From: Pseudomonas arcuscaelestis
Lineage (GTDB): Bacteria; Pseudomonadota; Gammaproteobacteria; Pseudomonadales; Pseudomonadaceae
Length of the DNA stretch: 61,195 nt
Assembly (NCBI RefSeq): GCF_016881005.1
Contig: NZ_JACOPV010000025.1
Location: 1-61,195 of the forward strand
Direction of reading: 5' to 3'
The number at the start of each line of letters is the position of its first letter. Position 1 is the first letter of the stretch. Under the pieces are notes generated by a model that did not search any database, had not been told where the DNA came from, and was given only the letters and a program-made list of their open reading frames with translations. The translations under genes and the position numbers were made by a program. Shown here piece after piece: positions 44,677 through 53,980 of this stretch.

Positions 44677-45135
44677 TTACAACGTCATCCGGTACTCGAG
44701 TGAGCCGGCATTCTGCGCAACCCAGTCGTACAACTTCTGAGCCTGTTTGTTGCTATGTTGGGTATGCCAGTATAGCCGTCCACACTGCTGTTGACGGGCC
44801 AAAGCCTGCACCCACTCGATCAGCGCCTTGCCAACGCCCCCACCGCGCACTGAAGGCAGAACATATAAGTCTTCCAGGTAACAGAAGTCTGCCAAGGACC
44901 AGGTCGAACGGTGCAGTACCGCATGGACCAGCCCGACAACCTCGCCCGCCCTGACGGCCACCGCTGAGGCCATTGGCTCGTCAGGGTCGAGAAAGCGATT
45001 GAAGGTACGTTCTGTAAGGGCATCCTCGAAAGCCACCTCGTAGAAATCCTGATACGCAAGCCATACCCCTCGCCACTGTTCGTAATCGTCAGGGTTAACC
45101 GCTCTTATCATTATCGTACTGTGATCACTGTTCAT
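44677..45135 (-). CDS. GNAT-family N-acetyltransferase
   Basis: 152 residues from ATG 45135; a second ATG at 45111 is possible and neither has a strong ribosome site. The acetyl-CoA-binding motif A is LEDLYVLPSVRGGGVGKALIEWV, and the C-terminal motif B is WHTQHSNKQAQKLYDWV. Substrate unknown; typical of small-molecule or polyamine acetyltransferases. Confidence 0.88.
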   Translation of the reverse strand: MNSDHSTIMIRAVNPDDYEQWRGVWLAYQDFYEVAFEDALTERTFNRFLDPDEPMASAVAVRAGEVVGLVHAVLHRSTWSLADFCYLEDLYVLPSVRGGGVGKALIEWVQALARQQQCGRLYWHTQHSNKQAQKLYDWVAQNAGSLEYRMTL

Positions 45136-45252
45136 TGCTCGTACACTCCGTGCTGATTGGGAATGCGGGCAATGTAAGGGCTGAGGCTGTCGGCAGTACC
45201 GACCAATTCGGCGACAAGTGGCAGGCCACTTGCTCATCCACTGCTGCGCTTG

Positions 45253-45450
45253 CTAGTGGCGCAGCAACGCTGCATTAGCCTGGCGAACCATGTCCAGCCA
45301 TTCGCTAACGCTCACCGATCCCGAGCGCTCCAGGCGCTCGGCAGCCATTAATGCCTGATCGTAGGTAGCTTCCGGAAGCACATCTTCACCCAGGAAGCGG
45401 GCGCGCCATTGCAAAATCGCAACGGCCCCTTTTTTGTCATCCATTTCCAT
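45253..45450 (-). CDS. small hypothetical protein
   Basis: 65 residues from ATG 45450 (alternative ATG 45444), preceded by GGGG. Helical and amphipathic (DQALMAAERLERSGSVSVSEWLDMVRQANAALL). It lies upstream of the acetyltransferase on the same strand with 117 bases between. No function recognised. Confidence 0.55.
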   Translation of the reverse strand: MEMDDKKGAVAILQWRARFLGEDVLPEATYDQALMAAERLERSGSVSVSEWLDMVRQANAALLRH

Positions 45451-45709
45451 CCCCACGTAGCACTGATAAGGGCAACAAAACTGGGTTGCCGTCCAAGCGG
45501 CGGGGAGATTACACGACGGCCTCATTCTTGAGAATAGTTTGCATTACTGTAATGCGTGTCATTAAGACCAACGCTAACGCCCCCCTTCGTGAGCCCAAAC
45601 CTGATGGACAAAAGCGCTTTCATACCTCTGGTCGCCTCGCTCGAAGCTTTGTTGCAGCGACTCAAAAGGATGACTAATAGTTAGATGTCTGCCTGGGGAG
45701 GCATAAAAA

Positions 45710-45949
45710 ATGCAATCAAGATTCGTTATCGTTCCGGCAGTGCCGATAGAGCAGGAATCCTTCCGCGCCGGCACTCGTTTCTACGCCACGACCGTACCTG
45801 GTGGATTTGATATCTATGACAACCAGGAAAAAATCAGGTTGAAACCCAGCTATAACGGCAAGGAGGAAGCAATGATCCATTGCGCTCGCCTAAACGCGGA
45901 GGACAGCTCAATCCCGATTGTCCGCCCGGCCTACCTGCTGCCAAGTTAG
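45710..45949 (+). CDS. small hypothetical protein
   Basis: 79 residues with a good GGGGAGGC ribosome site. The sequence (VPIEQESFRAGTRFYATTVPGGFDIYDNQEKIRLKP) suggests a small beta-rich fold. No family recognised. A GC-rich hairpin follows 14 bases after the stop. Confidence 0.6.
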   Translation: MQSRFVIVPAVPIEQESFRAGTRFYATTVPGGFDIYDNQEKIRLKPSYNGKEEAMIHCARLNAEDSSIPIVRPAYLLPS

Positions 45950-45963
45950 CCAGAAGCACTAAA

Positions 45964-45984
45964 GCGCCGCCGATCCAGCGGCGC
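45964..45984 (+). terminator. hairpin after the 79-residue gene
   Basis: GCGCCGC-CGATCCA-GCGGCGC is a perfect 7-bp stem 14 bases after the stop codon, with no T-run behind it. Confidence 0.45.
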
Positions 45985-46263
45985 CTAGGTGCCGACAATC
46001 AACGGCAAAAATTCGCAGGACGTGCAAGAACGAATGTGTATAATGCCGCCCGGCAATGCAACTGATATTTGTTTGCATTGACGCCTTGCGAATATGCTGA
46101 AAATTTGCCCGATCTATGGCCTAATTGCCGCGAATTTTCTTACATAACCCGTTTTCAACTTGAATCCGGTCAAAGACGCTCAACATTGTATGACTTCCAC
46201 CAAAATCACTTTCCCTCTAAGCGGCCTGCTTGCATCGAGCATAGCTCCATCAAGGACGATCTC
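45985..46263. other. intergenic leader region, possible promoter
   Basis: Together with the preceding hairpin this makes a stretch of about 314 bases without a gene. TATAAT at 46039-46044, followed by a G+C-rich discriminator (GCCGCCCGG), looks like a -10 element, but no good -35 is found at 16-18 bases. If used, the leader before the ATG at 46264 would be about 215 bases long. I see no RNA gene in it. Confidence 0.3.
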
Positions 46264-46845
46264 ATGAACGCTCTCCAACTCGTGATGTCAGGAATTCTCA
46301 TTCCTTCCTGTGCACTGGCAGCCGATGCCGTGCAGCTCTCCCCTTGGGCACAGGAACCTACCTCCTTCATGGGCGTAGATCTGCAGGGAGACTTTTTGAA
46401 AGACGTGGAAGAATGTCCAGCCGCAACCGTTACAACTCAAACGTTGTGCCGCATAAGTACCGATACACCTGACCAGTACCTGATCCAGGGCGCGAGCTCC
46501 CGCCGTGTGCTGCTCGGTTATCAACTTGTTGCCCAGCTTTCCAACGGCAAAATCGAAAAACTGGTTTTTTCCGGCCCTTCGAATAGCAGTGCCCTGGTTG
46601 CCGAAATGCTTCGTACCGATTACGGCCCACCGTCACACAGCAAAACCAATCTGGTCAAAACCCGTTCGGGCACCATGTTCGATAACGAAGTGCTTCTGTG
46701 GAAAGGTCAGAAACTGTCCATCGAATCGCAGCGTAACGACAACGACCTGAGCACCTACAACGTTATGTTCACCAATGCACCCGTTTCGATCAGCAACGTG
46801 CAGGATGCAGAGCAACCGTCTGATAATGGCGTTTCACAGATTTAA
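46264..46845 (+). CDS. exported hypothetical protein
   Basis: 193 residues from ATG 46264, preceded by AAGGA; the longer upstream frame has no ribosome site. Signal peptide MNALQLVMSGILIPSCALA-AD. The mature part has a few cysteines (EECPAATVTTQTLC) and a strand-rich C-terminal half with no motif I can name. Probably periplasmic. Followed by a hairpin terminator. Confidence 0.68.
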   Translation: MNALQLVMSGILIPSCALAADAVQLSPWAQEPTSFMGVDLQGDFLKDVEECPAATVTTQTLCRISTDTPDQYLIQGASSRRVLLGYQLVAQLSNGKIEKLVFSGPSNSSALVAEMLRTDYGPPSHSKTNLVKTRSGTMFDNEVLLWKGQKLSIESQRNDNDLSTYNVMFTNAPVSISNVQDAEQPSDNGVSQI

Positions 46846-46948
46846 ATCCATGCAAAGCCTTTACAGCCAAGCTTGCATCCGATGTTTGTATCACCTGCTG
46901 CCAGGCTTACCGATACACCGGATGGGCGGACACAACCCCCAGGGAGAA

Positions 46949-46967
46949 GCCCGCATCAGCGGGCCTT
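46949..46967. terminator. hairpin between convergent genes
   Basis: GCCCGC-ATCA-GCGGGC then CTT: a 6-bp GC stem with tetraloop, about 100 bases after the exported-protein gene and 17 bases beyond the stop of the convergent gene at 46984. Confidence 0.55.
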
Positions 46968-46983
46968 ATATCGCCATCAAGGC

Positions 46984-47283
46984 CTACATCGAACCGGTGA
47001 TTCTGTCGTCTATAGAAGCGCGATCCGCTGCAACCTGACGGGCCCGACCTACCCCCCAGGCCAAGGCCCTGGTCATCGACTCGCCAGGGCGCGAATCAAA
47101 AGCCTCCTCATGCAATGCCATGCCGGAAGCTGCATACACACCAATAAACATCTGCGTTGTACCGGTACGCGACAACCTCACCTGCACCTCGATGTAAGTA
47201 CCGTCATCAAGGGTTTCATCATGGGTTCGACTGTGAAGCGTAGGGTCTGCCCACGTCCAGAAAACGTCTCCGCGTGTTCTCAT
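46984..47283 (-). CDS. hypothetical protein
   Basis: 99 residues from ATG 47283, which has AGGAGGGCTGT just upstream; the longer frame is rejected. The middle reads YIEVQVRLSRTGTTQMFIGVYAASGMALHEE, a likely beta meander, followed by a helix (SMTRALAWGVGRARQVAAD). No family recognised. The excellent ribosome site supports a real gene. Confidence 0.65.
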   Translation of the reverse strand: MRTRGDVFWTWADPTLHSRTHDETLDDGTYIEVQVRLSRTGTTQMFIGVYAASGMALHEEAFDSRPGESMTRALAWGVGRARQVAADRASIDDRITGSM

Positions 47284-47424
47284 ACAGCCCTCCTGCAACC
47301 GTCTGTTAAGCGAGTGGCAAATACCAAGATAGCCAACGTGTCGCGATGTTCAAGGTCAACAAGCAGCATCCACAGCGCAGCCAGACAATCGGCCAATAAA
47401 AGGATGCAGATCATTTTAACGTTC

Positions 47425-47453
47425 ACAGAAAGGCCCAGCGCAGGGCCGGGCCT
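47425..47453 (-). terminator. terminator downstream of the lipoprotein gene at 47554
   Basis: On the minus strand AGGCCC...GGGCCT (47453-47448 / 47436-47431) forms a 6-bp stem followed by TTCTG. It lies about 100 bases after the lipoprotein stop. Confidence 0.5.
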
Positions 47454-47553
47454 CCAAGCTGCTGCAGCGCGCTCCACCCCGGCGCCCGGTTATCTTTCAT
47501 TGAGAGTTCAACAGCTCACCGCGGTATGCTGGTAGTGCCTTTTCAACCACCCT

Positions 47554-47922
47554 TTATGTTCTTGAGCACACGTAGGCTGCATCTAGAAGCTTTCCATGGT
47601 CATACCAGGCATCTCGCTGATAAGCAGCGTACTGATGTTGGTTGCCTGCACCATAAACCTCAACAAGGCCTGAGGCTTGGTTTGGGTCAGTACTATCAAC
47701 GAACAGCTTGAGCGTATTGTCTCCCTTCTGCACGTAAGTGCTTGAACTGCCTCCAAGCTCCTCTTGAACACATCCTAAATAATCTGGCTGGCCTTTCGCG
47801 ATGCTCCCAGAAATCTGGTCATGTCCAATACGGACATCCGGGTTGTGTGCACAACCGGACAGTAAAACAATGACAACAAACGACGATATCACTCCATGGG
47901 CGGCCGTCCTTAAGCTTTTCAT
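47554..47922 (-). CDS. small lipoprotein, paralogue of the one at 33945
   Basis: 122 residues, GGAGGTGCCGC before the ATG. Lipobox LLSGC puts the acylated Cys at about residue 24. The mature part carries ISGSIAKGQPDYLGCVQEEL and ends AAYVCSRT, matching the pattern in the lipoprotein at 33945-34295. Two conserved cysteines suggest a disulfide. Function unknown. Confidence 0.75.
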   Translation of the reverse strand: MKSLRTAAHGVISSFVVIVLLSGCAHNPDVRIGHDQISGSIAKGQPDYLGCVQEELGGSSSTYVQKGDNTLKLFVDSTDPNQASGLVEVYGAGNQHQYAAYQRDAWYDHGKLLDAAYVCSRT

Positions 47923-48160
47923 GCGGCACCTCCGACCCCCAACAAAAACTAATGGATAGCTCGGATGATATAAGCCCTTTCTAATTGTAAGACACTGCTG
48001 GATAACGAAATATCATTGCGCTTCTAAATGATAGTTCGTTGATAACAGCGCCATATTCAAGTTAGCTATATTTTTCCTTGGCAACCGAATCACAGAGCAG
48101 TCAGCCTATTGGGTGAGGCGCTGTTAACGCAAACAACAGGCTTGCACCCGACCAGCAACT

Positions 48161-50698
48161 TCAAAATTGGCCACGCAACGTCAGCATGTAGTTGCGCGGC
48201 GCTCCATAGTAGTTACCGTACTCCGCCGTGTTGACGGTCTCGAAGTATTTGCGATCGAACAGGTTGTTGCCATTGAGCGCGACGGTCCAGTGTTCATCCA
48301 ACTGGTATTCCACCATCGTGTCCCATACGGCGTAGCCGCCCTGGCTGAAGTCGAATGGGGTTGTACTGTAGGGATTGCCCTTGCTGTCCAGGCGGTAGGA
48401 TTCACCACTGACAAAATTGGCGCTTTGCGCTGTTACACCTCCCCCGACTTTCCACTGGGACATCCTGTCAGGCAAGGTATAGACCGCCCAGAGCTTGGCC
48501 AGATGTTTAGGCGTCACACTGCTGAACGCCTTGCTGGTCTCTCGGTTTCGTGTATTGGTGTAGGTATAGCCGCCCATTACCATCAGACCGGGTAGCAGTT
48601 CACCGCTGGCCTCCAGGTCGACACCCTTGCTGACCACCTCCCCTTGCGGCAAATAACAGCAACTGCCACCGTATAGTACCGACTGCCCTGTGTGAGCTGG
48701 GTCCAATACCGCCTCGTGCTCGCGCTGGGTGTAAAACAGCGCTGCAGATACGTTCAGAGAACTGTTGAACAACTCACCTTTCAAGCCCGTTTCATAGGTT
48801 TTACCCACCATGGGTTCTACTGTCTTGCCGGACGTGACAGGCCCCTCGCGACGCTGAGCCTGGGGTTTGAATATCTCCGAGTAGCTTGCATATGCCGACC
48901 ACTGCTCATCCAGGGCGTAGACCAGCCCGCCGAACGGTACCATCTTGGTGGGCTCGCGATAGTCGATTCCAGGTTGGGCCTCCCACGCGCCAGTTTTGGC
49001 GTTTACCGTCTGGTACTTCTGCTCATATTTGTAGCGCTGAGCGCGGGCACCAACGATTAGTTGCAGCGGGTCAGTCAGCTGCAGGCGCAGCGTCGAGTAC
49101 AACCCGTACTGCTTGCGGGTGTTCGGGCTGTAGTCACGGGTCAAGTCATCGCCAATTGCATCGGGGCCCAGCGGCGTGGCATTCGGATTGTAGACATCTA
49201 TGGGAATGATATCGGTCATGCCCCCAGTCGCACGCCAGCGACTTGTGACCTTTTGCGCATCGGCACCAACCAACAACTCATGCTCACGACCGAAGGCCGA
49301 GAACGTGCCGGAAACGTTTGCATCGAACAGCGACTGCTCGCTCCACGACTTGATGAAGCTGCCACCCCACGTGGCGCCTTGCATCGTCTCTGGATCCGGC
49401 GCCCCCCAAAGAAACGCGCTTTTGGCCTCGGTCTTGTCATAGGTATTGGTGAAACTGACGTTAAGCTTCCACGTCTCGCCCAAGTCCTGATCGTACTTGA
49501 CGAACCACTCCTGCGAAGCGTTATCGCTGTACGCCCAGTTCGGGGTGTACCACGTGCTCCGCCCTAGTTTGAGATCCTTGCCGGTGCTGTAGCGTGGCAG
49601 ACCGTCTCCGGTACCGTTTTCATGGATCCGCTCATAACGCCCGCCGACGGTCACCCGGGCGCTATCGGTAAGGTCAGCTTCGAGTACCGCGTAGATAAAT
49701 GGCTTATCGGTGCTGCGGTTGTCATAAAAGTACTGGCGATCGGTGTAAGCCGTCACCACACGCCCACGCAGGCGACCATCGAAAGCGATTGGACCGGTGA
49801 CATCGATTTCGCTGCGGTAGTTGTCCCAGGAGCCGGCGGAGGTGTTTATTTTCAGTTGGTTGTAATCTAACGGGCGCTTTCGCACAGCGTTGATGATGCC
49901 ACCGGGATCGCCGGTTCCACCAAACAGCCCAGATGCCCCACGCAAAATCTCTATGTGGTCGAACTCGGCCATATCGTAGGTTTTATTGGCGTAGAACGTG
50001 CCAATACCCGAACCGATGTCCATGGGCGAGGCGCCATCGATCTGAATGTTGTCGATGGGGAAACCGCGCGATAAAAACTGCGGCAATCGGTAATTCGAAT
50101 TTTTCACCGTGATGCCAGGCGCGCGCTTAAGGGCATCGCTCAGATCAACCATGCGCAAATCTTCGATTAACTGTTGGCTGACCACCGACACACTCTGCGG
50201 CGTATTTTTCAAGCTTGTCGGCGTCTTCGAACCGGCGCTGACCAAACCCGTCGTGTATGAACCCGAGTTCTCGGTTGCCTGGCCCATCCCCTGCCCGCTG
50301 ATCATGGTGTTATCGAGTTCCAGCGCAGCGCCGGCATTCATCAACTGATACAGCATCCAATTGCCAGCAGCAGTGCGGCTAGCGGCAAGACCAGAACCAC
50401 TGAGCAGAATCTCAAGACCTTGCGCAACCGCGTACTCACCTCGCAGCGCAGGCGCGCGCTTGCCCTGGACCATCCCGGGATTGAACGGCAAATTTATCCC
50501 TGCAGTCTGGGCAAAGGCGTTGAGCGACTGTTCAAGCGTACCGGCCGGCAGATCATAGCGATGTACTTGGGCCTGCTCGGCATAGGCTGGCGGAATGAAC
50601 AGGGTCATGGCTGTGGTGCTAGTGAACAGCACCCCGCGCAGCGCGAGCGCAAGACGGGTTCGAGGCAAATGGGGAGGTTGGGAGGTAGCAGATGACAT
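48161..50698 (-). CDS. TonB-dependent siderophore receptor with signalling domain
   Basis: 845 residues from ATG 50698, with AAGGAG about 10 bases upstream. A signal peptide ends near AYA-EQ. Residues 45-120 are a secretin/TonB N-terminal signalling (STN) domain (RYDLPAGTLEQSLNAFAQTAGI), followed by the plug (TPQSVSVVSQQLIEDL; GFPIDNIQIDGA; ILRGASGLFGGTGDPGGIINAVRKRP) and a 22-strand barrel ending in an aromatic residue (YMLTLRGQF). With FecR and the ECF sigma factor upstream on the same strand it makes a complete cell-surface signalling system: siderophore binding outside is relayed through the STN domain to FecR and the sigma factor. The architecture is that of ferric hydroxamate/pyoverdine-type (FpvA/FiuA) receptors; the ligand is unknown. 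Confidence 0.93.
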   Translation of the reverse strand: MSSATSQPPHLPRTRLALALRGVLFTSTTAMTLFIPPAYAEQAQVHRYDLPAGTLEQSLNAFAQTAGINLPFNPGMVQGKRAPALRGEYAVAQGLEILLSGSGLAASRTAAGNWMLYQLMNAGAALELDNTMISGQGMGQATENSGSYTTGLVSAGSKTPTSLKNTPQSVSVVSQQLIEDLRMVDLSDALKRAPGITVKNSNYRLPQFLSRGFPIDNIQIDGASPMDIGSGIGTFYANKTYDMAEFDHIEILRGASGLFGGTGDPGGIINAVRKRPLDYNQLKINTSAGSWDNYRSEIDVTGPIAFDGRLRGRVVTAYTDRQYFYDNRSTDKPFIYAVLEADLTDSARVTVGGRYERIHENGTGDGLPRYSTGKDLKLGRSTWYTPNWAYSDNASQEWFVKYDQDLGETWKLNVSFTNTYDKTEAKSAFLWGAPDPETMQGATWGGSFIKSWSEQSLFDANVSGTFSAFGREHELLVGADAQKVTSRWRATGGMTDIIPIDVYNPNATPLGPDAIGDDLTRDYSPNTRKQYGLYSTLRLQLTDPLQLIVGARAQRYKYEQKYQTVNAKTGAWEAQPGIDYREPTKMVPFGGLVYALDEQWSAYASYSEIFKPQAQRREGPVTSGKTVEPMVGKTYETGLKGELFNSSLNVSAALFYTQREHEAVLDPAHTGQSVLYGGSCCYLPQGEVVSKGVDLEASGELLPGLMVMGGYTYTNTRNRETSKAFSSVTPKHLAKLWAVYTLPDRMSQWKVGGGVTAQSANFVSGESYRLDSKGNPYSTTPFDFSQGGYAVWDTMVEYQLDEHWTVALNGNNLFDRKYFETVNTAEYGNYYGAPRNYMLTLRGQF

Positions 50699-50794
50699 GA
50701 AACGCGAGCTCCTTTCGGTTGGCGAGTGGTTTTTCTTATTTGCCGAAGAGCTCAGAAAAACCCGCAATGCCATACCGCATTTTTCAGCTCACAC

Positions 50795-51781
50795 TTAACG
50801 TGCAACCACCCTCCTCCACAGCGAGGTGAAGCGCTCGATCCGAACCGGCAGGGAGTCGCCGAGGGCATTGAGCGCCCGATCGATGTCATCAAGCTGGAAG
50901 ACTCCCGACACCTCGACATTGGCGATCTGCCGGTCACAGCTGATCCAGCCACGCTGATAGCGCGCAAACTCGGCGACCAAGTCGCGCATGCGCATACGGC
51001 TGGCGACCAACTGGCCCCTGGTCCAGGCGCTGGCATCCATGTCGGTAGCCGTCACTTTGCTCAGTCCGTTGGCTGTAATCACATATTCCTCGCCCGCCTC
51101 AACGCGTTGCCGCTGCACGGAGTGATGGATGACCACCGCATGTTCCTCAACCCTAAGGCGGGTCTGGTCTTGCTCCTGGCGCACGGCAAACGCGGTGCCG
51201 AGCGCCTCTAAACTTGCCTGAGGGGTCTGAACCCAAAAGCCACGTAGCCCCCCAGGGGCACCATCGTCCGCACCAGTGTCGATAAATATCTCGCCACGCT
51301 GAAGCGTGAACACGCGCTTGTGTTGACTGAAGGCTACATCGACCGCACTGGAAGTATTGATCTGCAGCCGAGTGCCGTCAGCGAGTTTAAAGCTGCGCCG
51401 CTCGCCGACTTGAGTGGTGTAATCCGAGTTCCAGGGAGCAAGCGCTCCCCTATGCACCTCCCAACCCATGCCTCCCATTACCAGACCGCCGCCGACGACC
51501 TGCAGCAACCGACGGCGACCAATGCGTCCGCGTTGCATACGCTCAAGGGTATCCAAAGCGACACCGCTGCTGGCACCTGAGAGCGTTGCAAGGCCATGAA
51601 ACGCGGATTCACTGGCTTGCAAGGCTTGCCAGGCGGCCTCATGAACAGGCCGCGCCTGTCGCCACTGCAAGCACCCCTGACGTACGCGATCATCGGCGTC
51701 GCCTGACTGCAGCCGAACCTTCCAGGCAATCGCCTGATCGAGAACCTCGCCAGGCAACTCCGGACGACCATCTGCGCTCAT
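50795..51781 (-). CDS. FecR-family anti-sigma regulator
   Basis: 328 residues. The N-terminal cytoplasmic DUF4880 part (AIAWKVRLQSGDADDRVRQGCLQWRQARPVHEAAW) is followed by one membrane helix (LLQVVGGGLVMGGMGW, about residue 90-105) preceded by an RRR run. The periplasmic FecR domain has ADGTRLQINTSSAVDVAFS. It both activates and restrains its cognate sigma factor according to receptor occupancy. Its start overlaps the sigma gene stop as ATGA, and the receptor gene starts 96 bases downstream. Confidence 0.93.
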   Translation of the reverse strand: MSADGRPELPGEVLDQAIAWKVRLQSGDADDRVRQGCLQWRQARPVHEAAWQALQASESAFHGLATLSGASSGVALDTLERMQRGRIGRRRLLQVVGGGLVMGGMGWEVHRGALAPWNSDYTTQVGERRSFKLADGTRLQINTSSAVDVAFSQHKRVFTLQRGEIFIDTGADDGAPGGLRGFWVQTPQASLEALGTAFAVRQEQDQTRLRVEEHAVVIHHSVQRQRVEAGEEYVITANGLSKVTATDMDASAWTRGQLVASRMRMRDLVAEFARYQRGWISCDRQIANVEVSGVFQLDDIDRALNALGDSLPVRIERFTSLWRRVVAR

Positions 51782-52293
51782 AGCGTTGCGAGGTAGCAGT
51801 GGCGGATGGCCTTTGCCATATACCCTTCCACCGATCTCAAACTCACCCCCAGATGTATGGCTATCTCTTTGTAGCCCAGCCCTTCCAGTCGCGAAAGCAG
51901 AAACGCGGAGCGCACTTTAGGCGGCAAACCGTCGAGCAATGCATCGATCCTGGTGAGGGTTTCCAGCAGGATAAATTGAGTCTCGGGTGATGGTGTTTCG
52001 GCATCAGGTAAACCGGCAACAGCGTCGAGGTAGGCCCGTTCAACGCGCTGGCGACGAGCACGGTCGATCATCAAAGCCCGTGCAACAGTACTTAGCCACG
52101 CCCTAGGCTGGCGCAAATCCTGTAGCCGTTCAGGTTTGCCCAATATGTTCACAAAGGTGTCTTGAGCCAGATCGGCAGCGTTATCTCCCTGACGCAGCCG
52201 CGTGCGTAACCAGCCAACCAACCAAGCGTGATGATCGAGGTAAAGCATCTGGATATCAGCCTGCGCTGACGGTGAGACAGGCTGTGAAGACAC
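51778..52293 (-). CDS. ECF sigma factor, FecI/iron-starvation type
   Basis: 171 residues from a GTG with AGGGA about 7 bases upstream. Region 2 carries NAADLAQDTFVNIL and LRQPRAWLSTVARALMIDRARR; region 4 carries LPPKVRSAFLLSRLEGLGYKEIAIHLGVSLRSVEGYMAKA. It directs RNA polymerase to the receptor gene when the cognate siderophore binds, and is itself expected to be under Fur. Confidence 0.93.
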   Translation of the reverse strand: MSSQPVSPSAQADIQMLYLDHHAWLVGWLRTRLRQGDNAADLAQDTFVNILGKPERLQDLRQPRAWLSTVARALMIDRARRQRVERAYLDAVAGLPDAETPSPETQFILLETLTRIDALLDGLPPKVRSAFLLSRLEGLGYKEIAIHLGVSLRSVEGYMAKAIRHCYLATL

Positions 52294-52324
52294 GAGAAAT
52301 CCCTACTTGATATAGCAGTGCATT

Positions 52325-52339
52325 TGCGAATTTATCGCA
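52325..52339 (-). promoter_or_regulatory. possible Fur-like site upstream of the ECF sigma gene
   Basis: TGCGA-ATTTA-TCGCA is a 5-bp inverted repeat within an A+T-rich stretch, 32 bases before the sigma-factor GTG, where a Fur box is expected. The match to the Fur consensus is poor, so this is only a candidate. Confidence 0.25.
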
Positions 52340-52524
52340 TTCTATACAGCACTGATCTCGAATGACAAGCGCCCCCCTGTATTGAAAAGGCTTGATCCGA
52401 CTTCCTCATTGCCTTGTGCCAAGCCCTGTGTGCGCCCTCAAGCTGAACATTCGTTTGAACTTTGCCAGGCAGCTCGGCTTCCTCTCTAAAGATGCCCAAA
52501 AATCCATTTTGAGGAGTACAGCCC

Positions 52525-53709
52525 ATGCGAGCATTGACCTACCACGGTGCACACGATGTCAGGGTGGAAACCGTTGCCGACCCCGCGCTCCAAGAGCCAG
52601 ACGACATCATCCTTCGAGTGACCGCTACCGCAATCTGTGGATCGGACCTGCACCTGTATCGAGGCAAGATCCCGTCTACCGAACATGGCGACATCTTCGG
52701 CCATGAGTTCATGGGAATAGTGGAGGACACTGGCAGTGCCGTGATCGAATTGCACCGCGGTGATCGGGTGGTTATTCCTTTCGTCATTGCCTGCGGCAGC
52801 TGCTTTTTTTGTCAACATGAGCTGTTTGCCGCCTGTGAAACCACCAATACGGGACGCGGCTCGATTATCAATAAGAAGAGTATCCCGCCAGGTGCGGCGT
52901 TGTTTGGCTACAGCCATCTGTACGGCGGTATTCCTGGCGGCCAGGCTGAATTAGTAAGGGTACCAAAAGCCAATGTCGGACCGTTCAAGGTGCCCGCAGC
53001 ACTGACCGACGATAAAGTGTTGTTTCTCTCGGATATCCTTCCGACCGCTTGGCAGGCGGTACTCAACGCCGAAATTGGCCAAGGTTCCTCGCTTGCCATC
53101 TATGGCGCCGGCCCCGTTGGCCTACTCAGCGCCGCATGCGCGAAGATGCTTGGCGCACAGACGATTTTCATGGTCGATGACAACGATTATCGACTCGCCT
53201 ATGCCCGCGACACCTATGGCGTCATTGCCATCAACTTTGAACAAGACGACGATCCCGCCGATACCATCATTCGCCAGACACCGGGAATGCGTGGCGTCGA
53301 TGCGGTAATCGACGCAGTGGGCTTTGAAGCCAAGGGCAGCACGACCGAAACCGTCCTCGCGGCCCTGAAGATCGAAGGCAGTAGCGGCAAAGCGCTGCGC
53401 CAGAGTATCGCCGCCGTTCGCCGCGGCGGTGTGGTCAGCGTGCCAGGCGTTTATGCGGGGTTTATTCATGCCTTCATGTTCGGCGATGCCTTCGACAAGG
53501 GCCTGACGTTCAAGATGGGCCAGACCCATGTGCAAAAATATCTGCCGACGTTACTGGAACACATTGAAGCTGGCCGCTTGCAACCAGAACTGATCGTCAC
53601 CCATCGGTTAGCGTTGGAGGAAGCAGCCCAAGGCTACAAGATGTTCGATAAAAAAGAGGATGAATGTCGCAAGGTCATTCTTGTTCCAGGCGCTGGGCGT
53701 GGAGCCTAG
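52525..53709 (+). CDS. zinc-dependent alcohol dehydrogenase (glutathione-independent formaldehyde dehydrogenase-like)
   Basis: 394 residues. The catalytic-zinc region is CGSDLHLYRGKIPSTEHGDIFGHEF, and the NAD-binding loop is GAGPVGLLSA. The structural-zinc lobe is abbreviated: CGSCFFCQHELFAAC has the Cys set. Length and the long insertion after residue 120 (GRGSIINKKSIPPGAALFGYSH) match the FDH-GSH-independent and threonine-dehydrogenase-like subgroup of medium-chain dehydrogenases. GAGGAG lies just before the ATG. Substrate may be formaldehyde or another small alcohol/aldehyde. No clear operon partner. Confidence 0.87.
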   Translation: MRALTYHGAHDVRVETVADPALQEPDDIILRVTATAICGSDLHLYRGKIPSTEHGDIFGHEFMGIVEDTGSAVIELHRGDRVVIPFVIACGSCFFCQHELFAACETTNTGRGSIINKKSIPPGAALFGYSHLYGGIPGGQAELVRVPKANVGPFKVPAALTDDKVLFLSDILPTAWQAVLNAEIGQGSSLAIYGAGPVGLLSAACAKMLGAQTIFMVDDNDYRLAYARDTYGVIAINFEQDDDPADTIIRQTPGMRGVDAVIDAVGFEAKGSTTETVLAALKIEGSSGKALRQSIAAVRRGGVVSVPGVYAGFIHAFMFGDAFDKGLTFKMGQTHVQKYLPTLLEHIEAGRLQPELIVTHRLALEEAAQGYKMFDKKEDECRKVILVPGAGRGA

Positions 53710-53980
53710 AGCGCTTGAACATTCCATGGCTTCGCTTAGCGGTACTAGCCACTCTTGCGATAATGAGTGCTCCACGAGTGCGAACAGACCTTGCTGATTG
53801 CAATATGGGAAAAGCGTATCGGGCAGCTTGCACGATGCAAGTCGCCACTACGCTTGCTCAACTTACTGATTCTCAACGATTAATTATTATCAACCGGTGG
53901 GCACAAATGCTGCGTGGGTCTTAGGGTTGTTTAATCGGCATCGGCACCTTCGTTGATGCGAATCGAATCCCGAGGAGACG

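Noticed and set aside
46873..47535. 220-codon plus-strand ORF
   Set aside because: Runs across a terminator hairpin and is antisense to a gene with an excellent ribosome site; Arg/Ser/Pro-rich shadow composition.
53664..53924. 86-codon plus-strand ORF overlapping the end of the alcohol dehydrogenase gene
   Set aside because: No ribosome site, starts inside the dehydrogenase gene and has no recognisable pattern.
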